DNA of 64,000 nucleotides from Cyathus striatus (Eukaryota > Basidiomycota > Agaricomycetes > Agaricales > Nidulariaceae). Made by a program: the position numbers and the translations under genes. Shown here one piece after another: positions 35,764 to 46,961 of this stretch. Location of the stretch: positions 496,001 to 560,000 of the forward strand of contig JAOVFP010000004.1 in NCBI GenBank assembly GCA_025738555.1, written 5' to 3'. The notes beneath the pieces were generated by a model, which ran no database searches, was not told the DNA's origin, and worked only from the letters and a program-made list of their open reading frames with translations. Numbering within the stretch: the first letter of the stretch is position 1; every line of letters begins with the position of its first letter.

Positions 35764-36714
35764 CTACGGACTAAGATAACTGAGCATCAGCGGAGGTACT
35801 AGTGATTGTTCCGTCGCCATAAGATTTAGTTGGAATTGCAGAAGAAGTTTCTGCTGATCCATCTCTGACCCATTTTGTGGTAAGGGTAAGCCGTGTGGTT
35901 GTGGCTGTTGAGCCATGTAATTTGCTACCTCCCACGGGAGGTAAAAGTGATTAGGTTGACGGATGTTATTTGAACCAGGGATTGATCCGCTCTGAGCACT
36001 GGTTTTTCTCTTCTGACTCGAGTCAGCCCTTTTCTTTTTTGAGCCATTCGGCCCTCTGGTGAATACGTAATTGGGATTATCTTCATTGAATTTTGCTCTC
36101 CCCTTTTCATATAATTTACGATATTCATTCTTTTTAATCTAAAAAATGTTAACCATTCAATGAGTATGCAGGACTGTAAACAGTAACCAGTAATATATAC
36201 TGACCGGACTTATTAGCTTCCATTCTTCTGACAGTCGTCTGCTGGTCTCCCCTGCTGTACCCTTATAACCAGACTTTATCAGCTGTTCTGAGCGCTCTTT
36301 TCGAAATAGTAACCAAGCATTTAGTGGCCTTCGAGGACCACCATTTTCTGCTCTTGGCTTCTGAGAAAGGAGATGAATCTCCCGATCCGTCCCTGTAAAT
36401 GTTTGATGAATGGTGGGTGTTTCCAAAAGAAATGTAGTCAAGTGACACTGACAGTCATCTGTAAGACCGTTTGATGAAGGATCACGTGCAAGACTAGACT
36501 CTGAGCTGAACGAGCTAGGGTCATTGCTGTCCTTGGTCATTACACTAGCATATTGGTGATTGATTCCTTGGTTGTACTTGTGGCTGACTAAATCCTCGGT
36601 GCCGCCAGGATATGCTTCAGGATGATCATTGAACCAAAGTAGGGGATCATTCAACATTAATTCACTATAGTCCGCATTATGAGTTGAGCTTCCACTAATT
36701 GTTGAAATAGACAT
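35764..36714 (-). CDS. HMG-box (MATA_HMG-type) DNA-binding protein
   Basis: Two exons (36714-36205 and 36138-35764) join to a 294-residue protein across a 66-nt intron that splits the HMG box, with the frame kept. The box runs from about residue 130 to 200: RRPLNAWLLFRKERSEQL, GYKGTAGETSRRLSEEWKLI and then IKKNEYRKLYEKGRAKFNED after the splice. A basic stretch follows (GSKKKRADSSQKRKTS), likely a nuclear localisation signal. The rest is Ser/Gln/Pro-rich. The intron inside the box and the sequence RPLNAWxLFR are typical of fungal sex-determination and related HMG factors, but I cannot say whether this is a mating-type gene; no homeodomain or pheromone-receptor gene is in the window. Target genes are unknown. 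Confidence 0.88.
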
Positions 36715-37710
36715 ATTGAATTGAACGATTTAAAGTATATATAATAATTAGAAGTGGATAAGGGTAGAGATGGGGATTAGTCAACCAGGAAACACGATAT
36801 TTATATTAGTGGGTTTTAAAGTTTATATTGGAATTTTTTTTTAAAACAATTCAGTAAAATTGAGTCGATTTAATTTAATTCAATTGTTGAATTCCTTTTT
36901 TGAAAATTACCTGGTATATTAGTGACTCGACGTCGGTTCCGAGACACGTGGCAAAGTAAATTCGGGCTAGGCCAAGTCTGGACTATAATATTAACATCAC
37001 TCTTTCCACGATATCGGAAAATAAAGTTGCGCAAAAAATCCAAGAACTCAGAAAACCGTGCGCGACTCGTTCGTAGGAATCGAGATGGATACCATCAGAA
37101 TAGACATTCAAACTTAGTGCGAGTGAATATATGATACTACCTTTTACATAATGGTCCGAAAAGCTGTTAAATCTGCATGCAAGGTAGCATTTTTATCTTC
37201 TTTCCATCGAGTTTGCTCGAGCTCAATACTATTATGCATGCATGAATATTAGTAGTATTTATCTATATGTAAAAAGGGAAGTTATGGATGAAAATAACGG
37301 AAGATTAAGTGATAGGTGATATTTGTTTAACGAGATTCAGAAACGGAAATTAAATAAGCCGTAGCTTAGCAAGCTCATAGCCGACATGGAGCGGCTCCTA
37401 GCTGAGCTAGAGCTGTCTGAGTACAGCTCTCGTGAGACCTGCTCAGCTCAGCTCATTTTCGGCTCAGCTCACCGGCTCGTGGCTTTGGAGCCGAGCGGAC
37501 GGCAACACTATACTGCATGTTGAATTAATAGCATTTTACTAGTTCGTTTAGCAGTTAGAACTTAACTGTACAACGCTTAGCAGAACGAGATATAATACTA
37601 CCTGGTACTTAGTATTACACGAAATGTAGAAGACACGTGAGTCATATCATATTGACGATAACACAACTACTTAATCTCAAACTAAAGAACCTACGAAATA
37701 TATTTACAAC
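36715..37710. other. Upstream of HMG gene, intergenic
   Basis: No gene seen. 37360-37515 has many AGCTCAGCTC/GAGCTGAGC palindromes ending in GGCAACACTATAC, similar to 1395-1435 (GGCAACACTACAC), which suggests two copies of an unidentified element end. Confidence 0.4.
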
Positions 37711-37808
37711 TCTTTGTTGGTAAAACGGTTGGTACACGCGCCTGTCACCAAAGTTTTTGTTAGGAAATAGCCTCGCGCAAAAGCTGGGTTCGACTCCCAG
37801 ATAGAGAG
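37711..37808 (+). tRNA. tRNA-Asp(GTC)-like, with anticodon-loop insertion
   Basis: Acceptor TCTTTGT pairs with ATAGAGA (wobbles allowed). The D arm is GTAAAACGGTTGGTAC, the anticodon arm CGCGC-CTGTCA, and the T arm CTGGG-TTCGACT-CCCAG is perfect. About 26 nt are inserted just 3' of position 37, the usual tRNA intron site. The 3' anticodon strand reads CGCGC rather than GCGCG, so pairing needs a shift. It may be a gene or a tRNA-derived repeat. A degenerate second copy lacking the T arm lies near 37888-37980. Confidence 0.5.
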
Positions 37809-38121
37809 ATTTGATATTTATGTTATTTTTTTTGTTCGTGTGGTTAGTTGTATCCTGGGGTGTAGATATATTTAATGATCCTGTACTTCCAAAGTAACTC
37901 TTTGTTATCATATTGGTTGCTAGATGCTCCTGTCATGGATAGAGTACCGTATTATGCACGGCGCGAAGAGTACTGTACTAACATAATCAATTCTGCACCC
38001 TTCACAGTGCGTTACATCCCAAACCCATAGATACATTCGGCACTTCAAGATTTTAGGCGTTACATATTGTAATTTTCGGCATGTCAGGTATTTTTATTGT
38101 TACATGTATCTTTAAAATTAA

Positions 38122-38224
38122 AGCAATGTTGTCTAGCGGATAAATGGTACAGTAAGTAACGTTTCTATGCTGAATGTTGCTTGTAGTGTCGTATGACTGC
38201 TGGTTCAATTCCCGTTAGCGTGCA
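38122..38224 (+). tRNA. tRNA-like sequence (A and B boxes)
   Basis: TGTCTAGCGGATAAATGG resembles an A-box region and TGGTTCAATTCCC a B-box. The acceptor stem does not close well and I could not assign an isotype. Confidence 0.25.
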
Positions 38225-38487
38225 ATTATTTTACTTCTTTGAATATCGTAACCAGTCATTGGGCATTTAAGCACAAGCATTGAATATTGAATGCTTATTC
38301 AATTAAGTAATTAACGTACATCAAACTACGCTAACGTTCTACAATAACTTGTACGGTAGTTTAGATAAAATACGGACCTCAAAAATAATACTTTTTGTGG
38401 AGGACAAAAATTTTGGGAAAATTCGGCATTTCTGCCTCAGATGCGTTACTTACCCTTAAATTTCGGCATACCCAGCAGGTGCGTTAT

Positions 38488-39430
38488 TATGAAGTTCCAA
38501 GTGTTGAAAAAGTCGCGCCCGCCGTAAATCGGTTGTGCCGTGTGCCGTATCCACACTGCATCGTTGGATTGCTGTTTTTTCTTACTCATTTTGTATATTT
38601 ATGATTAAAACATGTACTATATTATATTCAATGCATTTTGACACTGTTATCAGAGATGTATTCTGTCTTTTTGTTATGTTTTTATCATCTCAAGGATAGT
38701 TCCCACGCTCCCCCGCGCACTGTTAAGCCTTCCGAAAAGGTACCGAATCTACCGGATAGCGGTTGATTCAAACATATTGCATCTCGGTGTATGAAATGCA
38801 CTGTAGTATCGTAAAATGTATAATAATATAAAGAATAAACTGGGCACGTAAATGTGTTTAAGCTATAGTTCTAGTAGTTTATGCTAGGTCCCCTCGGTTG
38901 TAATATCACTCTTCCATGTGTTGTTGCAAGTATCCCAACACATTTATGCAACGATGAAGGATCATACTTTTAATATCTAAAATTCAATAAGATAGTATAT
39001 CATTCAAATTATTCACGTTGAATTTATTATGATCTATTAAATTTTATCTCTCACTTAATCGCAGCTTTACTTGTAAATTATGACTTGTGTCCTATAACCC
39101 ACAAAATCTTCATGGGAATACGAAGAATGCGAGATGCCATATATGAACGCACAGCAAAGGAATTTGAATGTGCATTGAGTTTGACGGTGAGTAATGGTGA
39201 GCAGAGGAGCGTGGGAACTACTTACTTTCCGGTGCTAAAACATACAAAAAGATGGAAAATACTGTATAAAACAGAGTCAAATGCGCTTCATATTATGTAG
39301 GAAATATTACATTCATATATAAAACGGATGAATTAAGAAAACCAGCAATTCCAATGGTGCAGTATGGATACGGCACACGGCACAACCGATTTACGGCGGG
39401 CGCGACTTTTTCAACACTTGGAACTTCATA
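38488..39430. mobile_element. TIR element with 6-bp target duplication
   Basis: The inverted ends begin TATGAAGTTCCAAGTGTTG and are nearly identical for about 75 bp (one mismatch), with weaker similarity to about 100 bp. Exact CGTTAT copies flank it (38482-38487 and 39431-39436). At 943 bp it carries no recognisable transposase; small frames inside (39085-39300) have no domain. Its TATG terminus and 6-bp duplication match the elements at 18346 and 27371. Confidence 0.8.
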
Positions 39431-39639
39431 CGTTATGCGTTACTGCCGAATTGATTGTGTTAGTACAGTAGGTTAGATTTATGAATAGAAACCTTTCTGG
39501 TATTTGTGTTTTTTTAATCGGTATGATGTTGACTAATCAATTGGTATGCGGTTGGAACCGTGTTCTTGTAAGTATCGTATGCTCAGCTTTGTATCAGGGA
39601 GTTGGTTACATCAGACCTAAACCGCGTAGAAAATGGCAG

Positions 39640-39860
39640 AAATCGAATGAAGAGGAAGAGGAATGGAAGATGACGTGAATCCACTGTACCATTCCCATGT
39701 GCGTGTTGAAGCGCTGTGTGGACTTGTTGCAGCTTGTTAAACAGCTTCATAATCAGGATTTAGAAGATAAGACAGGAATTTATCGATTACTTTAGTTTCT
39801 CGTCATCCAGATAGTCAGACGTGCCTTACATACTTCTCTCGGAGTGTCTCCGGAACTTCC
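39640..39860 (+). repeat. Block S, partial copy
   Basis: GAGGAATGGAAGATGACGTGAATCCACTGTACC and the following text parallel 33413-33540. The copy breaks at about 39850, exactly where the NIAG fragment starts. Confidence 0.6.
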
Positions 39861-40055
39861 AGGGCAACTGTTACCAACATTGCTGGGAGCGATATTTCTT
39901 CCTTTTCAAGATCAGGTCTTAGTATGGATGAGTATCGTAAACTTCATGGAGGAATGATGAGGAACATGGGGGATAACGGAGCTGGATACGATGCCAATGC
40001 TACCGTTGAAGGAGGCGGTGATATCTACAATATTGCGGGAGTAGGCGGTAGATAA
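39837..40055 (+). pseudogene. Truncated paralogue of the NIAG repeat protein
   Basis: The frame reads GTSRATVTNIAGSDISSFSR, then RKLHGGMMRNM and DANATVEGGGDIYNIAGVGGR, ending at TAA 40053-40055. It aligns without gaps of note to the C-terminal exon of the gene at 41212-42187 (GTVINIAGCDLAAF ... HGDVMRNM ... FYNVAGVGYN). The upstream part is missing; a block S copy abuts it. Similarity is at the protein level more than the DNA level, so both copies were once under coding constraint. Confidence 0.65.
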
Positions 40056-40229
40056 ATGATATTTTTCTTTTTAGCTAATTAGTCGGTTTTGAAACGCATT
40101 CACCATTCATTTATAGAGTTCGTTTGACTATATGTACTAACATATGTGTGATTATAGCACGTAACCAGTGATTTTGATTCGTCACTGAAGCATACTAGTA
40201 TACTTCCACTGTCCCAGACGATTTAATTG

Positions 40230-41160
40230 AGCATCGACGACCATCGTGTGTTCAAGAACTCGATTAATTTGCTTGATAGCAAGGTGTCAGCGCAAGTGCG
40301 TCATTTTACACATTCAGTTGCGACATAACCTTACCTTAGATTAGACCTTGACCATCAAATTGCAATTCGCCAAGTGACTCTCCCTCCCTACCTTTCGATT
40401 TTTCAAGTGTGTCTATAACAGGTGGTTCAGTCTGCGTGTAAGAATATTCCAGCTTGTTTAGCATAATAGTATTCCCTGGGAATAATTAGCAGCTCATTAA
40501 TTCAGGTTCCATTGTTCAGCTACCTGCATGTACACAGTACCACTCGCGTCAAGTTACACGTACTTGTCAGTTGAGTTGTGATGTTTCGTTCGTGTTACAT
40601 ATGTAGTCCATCTGTACTTCGTCACCGATAGTATGCGAGTCACTACAGTTTTGGTAAGTGTGTCGTACATATTTATGGTGATTCTCATATTCCGAGGATG
40701 AAAGGTTTGGATTGGGTTTGGAGCTTAAGGGTTGCGGATTTTGTGATGGCACGTGATTAAAGTTGCGTGTCGTTCCGAGGATACGGTCTACATCTTTCAC
40801 GACGACGACGATCTCTTAGTCTCATACTTTCATTCTACTTCTCGAGATATACCCTGGAATTGAACCAATTGAACCTATTGTATCTTTCATTCAGCGAACG
40901 AGCACCTAACAGTTTGGCTTGTACTGGGGCTGAACGGGAACATCGACGGTGTTCATTATGCTTGGGCGGCCTGCCACTGTGTGCAGGAGGCTTGGAGTTG
41001 GGTTGGAGAATAGGAGGGGAGTAGTAGGTCAGGGATCTAGCTTGTCTGGCAGGTGGCGTTCTTTTGTTCCGCTGTTCTGCTTTCCGTGTGTCACTCTTCG
41101 AGGGGGATGGAATGGTCTGGGCTCGCATAGGTTTGCGTGCGCGGGGAACGCACTATGGGA
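40230..41160 (+). repeat. Block R, copy 2, starting with a GT15 gene fragment
   Basis: 40230-40330 is a decayed copy of the last GT15 exon (TCAAGAACTCGATTAA, GTTGCGACATAACCTTACC). The sequence then follows the 3' flank of the GT15 gene at 10904-12390 (inverted) through to about 41160. The GT15 reading frame is destroyed. It ends shortly before the NIAG gene. Confidence 0.7.
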
Positions 41161-41211
41161 GTTGGACTTCTGGATGATCACTCTTTAATGATGCTGATTA
41201 AATGAAGAATC

Positions 41212-42187
41212 TTGAAGGCTTATAAGGACCAAAGATATCCTCCCATCCATGCCTATCCAACCACTCCCCGCCTTCAACCTCTTATACACCCATATCCATA
41301 CACGCTCCGATGTCCCAATTTTTGCCGAGTAGCCAGCACGAAACACCCACGGTCCCAATCCCAAGTCTCTCCTCCTGGTTCCAAAGCAGCAACTGCGACG
41401 CCGAACACACGTTCCCAACCCCCAGCCCTTTCTCTTCATTCTAGAACAACTGTAACATCACCTACCCCACGCTCTCGATCACCAATTTCTCAGCCTACTC
41501 GTTATAGAGCAGAATCAGCAACACTTAGCACACGTTCCAACTATTCATGGACTCCGATGGCTTGTCACACCGAACACGCCGGTACTAACGGATCCCATCA
41601 GTCTCAAACTAGATTTGCCACCGTTTCCCCACCCACATACGCACAGTCCTGTCAATACAACCGCATCCAAACCGCAAAAAACGACAACACCTCTGCACCG
41701 AACCGTTATCAAGGCACCGTACAAATACAACGTGAGGCGCACGTCAACATATCTTGCTACTACGACCCCTCAATGGACGATGGTTAGTGGTTATTTACGT
41801 CTTTCCATTATGATGATTAACGCTTAGGTATCTGTGTTTTAAGCTGCTTACACAGAACCTATTATGTCAAACACTCGCATGCGACAGTTTCGCAAGGAAA
41901 CAGTAGAGACGATGTGTAAACCTGCGTATAAAGCCAATATAAAGTACAGTGGACGAGGGGATGGATATTCTAGGGGGACAGTCATCAACATTGCGGGGTG
42001 CGACCTTGCCGCTTTTACGAAGATGGGTGTCGGGGTGGATACTTTTCTTAGAGTTCATGGGGATGTTATGAGAAATATGATGCTATATGGAAAGGTTTAT
42101 GAAGCCAATATCGATGGTAAAGGGCCTGGAGCGTTTTATAATGTTGCCGGTGTGGGATATAATCCGAACTTTGGACATGGTTCGTAA
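41212..42187 (+). CDS. NIAG repeat protein (unrecognised family)
   Basis: I do not recognise this gene. Exons 41212-41782 and 41856-42187 join in frame across a 73-nt GT-AG intron to 300 residues. The start is uncertain. The N-terminal 170 residues are rich in Ser, Pro, Thr and Arg and probably disordered. The C-terminal 110 residues hold two related segments: YKANIKYSGRGDGYSRGTVI-NIAG and YEANIDGKGPGAFYNVAG, about 55 residues apart, each of the form A-N-I, a Gly-rich stretch, then N-(I/V)-A-G. A truncated relative lies 1.9 kb upstream (39837-40055). No signal peptide or membrane helix is seen. The pattern recalls short Gly/Asn repeats near the N-termini of basidiomycete signalling proteins and, more loosely, two-repeat amyloid-signalling motifs; both comparisons are speculative. 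Confidence 0.6.
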
Positions 42188-43303
42188 TGGTGGTCAAATG
42201 TGATGTATCTGTCGGTATCGTGGTTAAATCACAATGCCGTATACCGTGTTTCTAGGATTGATTATTGGTGTTATTTTATAACATGACTTGTTCACAAAAT
42301 GTACAATGAGTGCTGAAGTCAGGAACAAGACTGGCGCAGGGGACTCAGAATGACTGGAGATGAATCAAATAGTACTCGCATCGTAACTCAAAAATATAGG
42401 GTGGATAGAGGTGGGTAAAGAGATGGATAAATGTGAGTTACTATAACACTCCCTCGCAATGGGTCCGAGGATTTACATTTCCTAATCATAGATAAGTCTT
42501 ACCTCCGAGGGTGCCCCTTGATATTCCTGAACGTAATCCTTATCCACCAATACCACCTAGCCTTCATTGACACAACACTAACTAGCTGTATTATCCTGCC
42601 ATAACGTACTCACTCACTGTCCATTCCAAGTTTTGGGATTACAAGAACAAGTTGACATACAGCTGCTCTTGATGGATGGACTCAGAGACACCTCATCATT
42701 CCCCTCCTCCATAATACCGCTCACACACTATCTTGGCCCACCAACAGCAATTCCCGAACCTTCCCAACACCCCGCATGCTGGCACTACTGCCATGGACGC
42801 AAATAAACCTGTCACACAACGTAATCTAGCTTACATGTACCACACTCTACTGCCCTTCCCCCTCCTCCCAGTATCACCAAATTTGAGGAGACGGAAAGTG
42901 CATGCGGAAGGAAAGTTTGGGTGTCCTCTTAAGAAAGTTGGAATATGGGCTTGTGGGGATGCATATACCTTCTCTGGAAGGAGTGTGCGTGTGAGGGACC
43001 TTGGAGGGAGTTGAGAAGGAGTGGGGTGGATATACCACTTGGAGGGAGAAAAAGCAGGGGGGATGGGGAAAGCACTAATGATAGGAGAGGGAGAACGCTA
43101 TGGCGGAAAGGATGAGGATGAGGAACGTATCAGTAATGGATATTGTTATTTTTATACCGATGTTTAGTTGTATGTTGTAATAATAAATTTTTACTCTTTT
43201 AGCAGTTTGATGCTGAGCTGTACCATCTTGTAAAACATGGCATCGAGTGACATTCATATCTAACATATACTTCATCTCATCATGAGACAAATAAGTTAAC
43301 GAG
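42188..43303. other. Intergenic with repeat fragments
   Basis: No gene is supported. 42320-42500 is a fragment of the block S family (GACTCAGAATGACTGGAGA also at 55563). 43110-43303 is closely similar to 52590-52780, the region before another tRNA-Asp-like sequence (ATGGATATTGTTRTTTTTATACCGATG; CATCTTGTAAAACATGGCATCGA). The frame at 42733-43014 has no domain. Confidence 0.45.
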
Positions 43304-43401
43304 TCTTTGTTAGTATATCGGTTAGTATACGCACCTGGCATAAAGCGCTACTATCCGTGTGCACCGCGCGAAAGCTGGGTTCTACTCTCCCAGACAGAGA
43401 G
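43304..43401 (+). tRNA. tRNA-Asp-like pseudogene with insertion
   Basis: Acceptor TCTTTGT/ACAGAGA pairs fully (with a wobble) and the D arm is normal, but the anticodon reads GGC in CTGGCA, the T loop is enlarged by two bases and the anticodon stem is CGCAC against GCGCG. The insertion of about 28 nt follows position 37. Most likely a decayed copy of the element at 52781. Confidence 0.5.
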
Positions 43402-44142
43402 ATAAATTTCACATAATCGGGATATATTTTTGTAGCCGATCTTGGTATTATTAATATCTGCGAGATGTGGACCACACAAAGAGCGTGCAGGTCTTTATTG
43501 TTGAAGTTCACCTGGGTAATTATAGCCCAGGGTATACATCTATCTAAAGATCCTGAATGGGTCGAATAGCTTGAAAACAGTGTATTGTATAGAGTATTTT
43601 CATTTCTCTAATTTTATTCTCATTCACGATTTCTTTCTGTTTCAGAGTTTCGAACTTCATATTCAGGGAACCTATCACTAGAATTTCTAATGAATCTAGG
43701 ATTTAGAAAAATATTCTAGGATTCTACACCCAGCAGAAAGTGTCACTCACCTAATTGGTAGTGGGCTGTGCCGCTTGCCGGCCGTATTCTTTGGAGATCC
43801 TGATTTTGATACATCTACTTATACACTCTAAAATATATATGTGCCTATCATACTCTATACAGTAATATACATATGCAGTAAGAATCTGGTAAGGATCACA
43901 GGTAGTGAGCCTTGCCGCTTGCCGGTCCTATTCTTTATTTATTTATAGCGGTGTTGAGGCACATCACGAAACTAATGGATATTGTCTCCCCGCGTGCTGC
44001 TCCTTGCTCTTAGTGCGAGGGTGCTTTGACTTTCGATTGGATAACCGTACATTCAATATGCCTGGTATATAAACCCGGGCAGAGCCTCAAATGATTGATC
44101 CCCCCCATCTGCTGCCTCTATTTGGTCTCGACTTACAACACC
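43402..44142. other. Upstream of GT15 copy 2
   Basis: 43770-44142 matches, inverted, 12391-12690 plus 13400-13490. A local doublet of CCGCTTGCCGG (43771-43781 and 43916-43926) is seen. GTATATAAACCCGGGC near 44066 is the likely TATA box, about 70 bp before the start codon. Confidence 0.5.
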
Positions 44143-45636
44143 ATGGCTTTGTCTTCTGTTTTTGCTGTAACTCGTGTTCGAAATCGAATCCTCGCTTTCT
44201 TTTTTCTTGTTTTCTTTGCTCTTACCTGTCTATTATTTACCTATACATCTATTTCATCCCCATTGTCTTTCGTTAAATCCAATGCACGCCCTAATGGCGT
44301 CATAATAATGTTGCTGGCTCCCAACAGGTTCATACAAGCAACCAAAGCACTAATGAATGCCGAGGATCGCTTTAACCGACGATTAAAATACCCATATGTC
44401 CTATTTACATCAGAGGACGAGGTCTCCGCTCTAACGGACGAAATAAAGGCCAAGATCCACTACATCACCGGGGGGAGGGCTAGCTTTGGTATCTATCTCT
44501 ATTTTTCACTTACACTCTATCTAACTTGAATGGATCAGCCACCACCACAAAAGAGTCATGGGACGTACCCAGCTATCTCGACAAGGCGCGTGTAGAAGCT
44601 TCCTTGCAAAATATCGGGTCTGTAACTACTCCTTGACGGCTGAAGCTGACTTACACCGTCCTTCACATCAGGTTCAGACTTGGATATCGTTCCATGTGCC
44701 GATTTTACTCCGGTATGATAATCATCTAACAATCCAGTGCAAGTCATTCTAGCTCACAGCAGACAACTGCCAGGCTTCTTCTGGCGTCATCCCGCTTTAG
44801 CCCCTTATGACTGGTTTTGGCGTTTAGATACCGATATTGTGTTCCATTGCGAAGTCGTACGTTTCTTTCCCTATCTGTATACCCCACAACGTAACTGACC
44901 TTGCTTCATAGCCCTATGATCCCATTCAAAAGCTGATAGAAAGCAATGCGTTATACGGTCCGTAATACTTTTATCCTACCCCAATTCATCATTTATTTAC
45001 TCAAGGCGTTATCACAGGATTTGTCCAGGTGTCGGGAGATACCGATTTCGTCCAACCCAGCCTTGCATCAAATGTCTCTTACTTCATGTCCCGAAATATA
45101 GACCTCATTTCTCGAGATGTGAATCATGGATTTGTGTGGAACGATGCCGCTTCTGTTGAGAGGGCCTTTTCAGGTACAGCTGGGATCGATGATTGGACCA
45201 GGATGTGCATGTATGTAAGTGACGTTTGACATTTCTTCCTCTTTATTCAACAGCAGCAAGTGACTGAAATAACCATTGGCTAGAACAACTTTGAAATATC
45301 CCATAGAAGTGTTTGGGAAAGTACATTGTATACGAAGTTCTTTGAATATTTGGACAAGGCGGGAGGATTCTTTTATGAGCGATGGGGAGATGCTCCGGTC
45401 CATTCCTTTGGACTAGCAATGTCTCTTAGGAAAGACCAGGCGTTCCAATTCCACGATATAGGGTAAAATCTTCACTTTTTTCTGTACATCCTAAGTGATT
45501 TAATTAACCATGGCATACTCTCAGATATCAGCATCAAGGATGGCCGTATGAGTGTCCTCAAGAACTCGATCGATGTGCCTGCGAGCGTGAAGGTGTTGCA
45601 GCCAGTGTGTCTTCTACATATTTAGTTGCGGCATGA
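44143..45636 (+). CDS. GT15 family alpha-1,2-mannosyltransferase-like protein, copy 2
   Basis: Intact inverted duplicate of the gene at 10904-12390, with the same seven introns and about 360 residues. It has MALSSVFAVTRVRNR plus a signal anchor, then AEDRFNRRLKYPYVLF, YRSMCRFYSGFFWRHP, YDWFWRLDTDIVFHC, FVQVSGDTDFVQPSL, NNFEISHRSVWES and GGFFYERWGDAPVHS. The C-terminus (CACEREGVAASVSSTYLVAA) differs from copy 1 after VAAS because of small changes near the stop. GT15 enzymes act in the Golgi using GDP-mannose; DTD replaces the usual EPD at the putative metal or nucleotide-sugar site in both copies. An alternative start 48 bp upstream would put extra residues before the anchor and is less likely. 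Confidence 0.9.
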
Positions 45637-46334
45637 GCTTACCCTAGATTAGACTTTGAACATGGAGGCAAATTGTTAGTGACTTTCCTTCTTTTCCATT
45701 CAATTTTTTAAGTGTTTATAACAGCTGGTTCGGTGCGGGTGTATGAAGCTTCCGGCTTTGTTTAGCATAATGATATTCCCGGGTAATTATTGGCACCTCA
45801 TTAATTCAAGCTCTATGGCGGTCAAAGTGTACATTTATTGTGCCGCGCAACTTTTTACACGAGGCTGCAACTTTTTTCTGCGCAACTTTTTATGAGGTGC
45901 TTATTTCAAGTGAGACATCATGTATCGTCGGAATCATCCTAAGCGGCACCACTGAGATTAAAGCCTGATTTTTCGTTTCATACCTGAATTAAAAGCAATG
46001 CTACAGCTGTACACAATTTCATTATCAAGCTAAAAGTATACACAAGTTATCACTCAACACCGCCCACTTTCCCGATGACACCTCACTCTATGCCAAATGC
46101 GTGATATTGTGCACGAGCTGAAACACGTGCATATTCCACTCCTACATCGACTCGCTCCCACTTGTGAGTCATGACATGACCCATCTGTCACTTAACCACC
46201 CTACCACACGCCCCTACTCTACCTGACTACCCTGCAAACCGACCAACACCCCTGTTCCCAATTGAACTGTCACAACCGCACTATCACCCACCTGCACCCT
46301 CCCCGCCCCGGTTGTAATACTTGCTGCGCTCTGA
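45637..46334. other. 3' flank of GT15 copy 2, intergenic
   Basis: 45637-45830 still matches the 3' flanks at 10740-10900 and 40330-40500 (ATAACAG(C/G)TGGTTC, TTTAGCATAAT(G/A)(A/G)TATTCCC). Similarity ends near 45820. 45843-45895 carries GCGCAACTTTTTA repeated twice in a short span. No gene is seen. Confidence 0.5.
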
Positions 46335-46961
46335 CTACGCGACCTCACACTTGCACTCGTCACAACCACTGTTGTCTGCGAACTCATGCACCGGTACAAC
46401 TGGACCTGGTGCAGTGAGAAGAGAGACGCTTCTTGAGAGCGTAGTGTTTGCAGTCGGAATCGAACTTGCCGAAGAAGGCAAAGAGGAGGGGCTGAGGTCA
46501 AGGGAAGGAGGAGAGCGCAGTCCACTTAATATTGATGCGGATGAGGAAGGAGGGAGGATAGGACTGTGCCGCTGAGCATTGACAATATTGACGATTGTGC
46601 TGTCATTGCCGTGAAACGTAAGTTGAGTGTATGAACAATGAATGGATAACCTACACAATTTACATTGGCCCGGGACCATTCGAAAGAAGAATCGAAACGG
46701 TACAGCAGTATGCAGGTCAACTGCAGGTAGTGTATTTGGTCCTGTTGCGCCTACGCAGTACGACCTCCACCACCATGTCATAAGGGGATAAGTGCTCTCA
46801 GGAGCGTAGATCACCGCGTCAGGGGTCAGGTGCAATGCTAGAGGAGTAATGGAAGAATTTTTAGTTAAGATGCAAGAAAATAAGTAAAAAAGCAACGGGC
46901 GTATGGGTTTATGCTCATATACCACGTTCGATGCCAATGAGTCTTTCAGACCTGGTACCAT
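46335..46961 (-). CDS. Hypothetical Ser/Pro-rich frame
   Basis: A 208-residue open frame that I do not recognise. The C-terminal half is Ser/Pro-rich (SSSASILSGLRSPPSLDLSP...) after FHGNDSTIVNIVNAQ, which is faintly like the repeats of the NIAG protein. The segment coding for the start of that region is similar, at DNA level, to 5040-5070. A true gene model, if any, may use introns. It could equally be a chance frame in a GC-rich repeat. Confidence 0.25.
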   Translation of the reverse strand: MVPGLKDSLASNVVYEHKPIRPLLFYLFSCILTKNSSITPLALHLTPDAVIYAPESTYPLMTWWWRSYCVGATGPNTLPAVDLHTAVPFRFFFRMVPGQCKLCRLSIHCSYTQLTFHGNDSTIVNIVNAQRHSPILPPSSSASILSGLRSPPSLDLSPSSLPSSASSIPTANTTLSRSVSLLTAPGPVVPVHEFADNSGCDECKCEVA

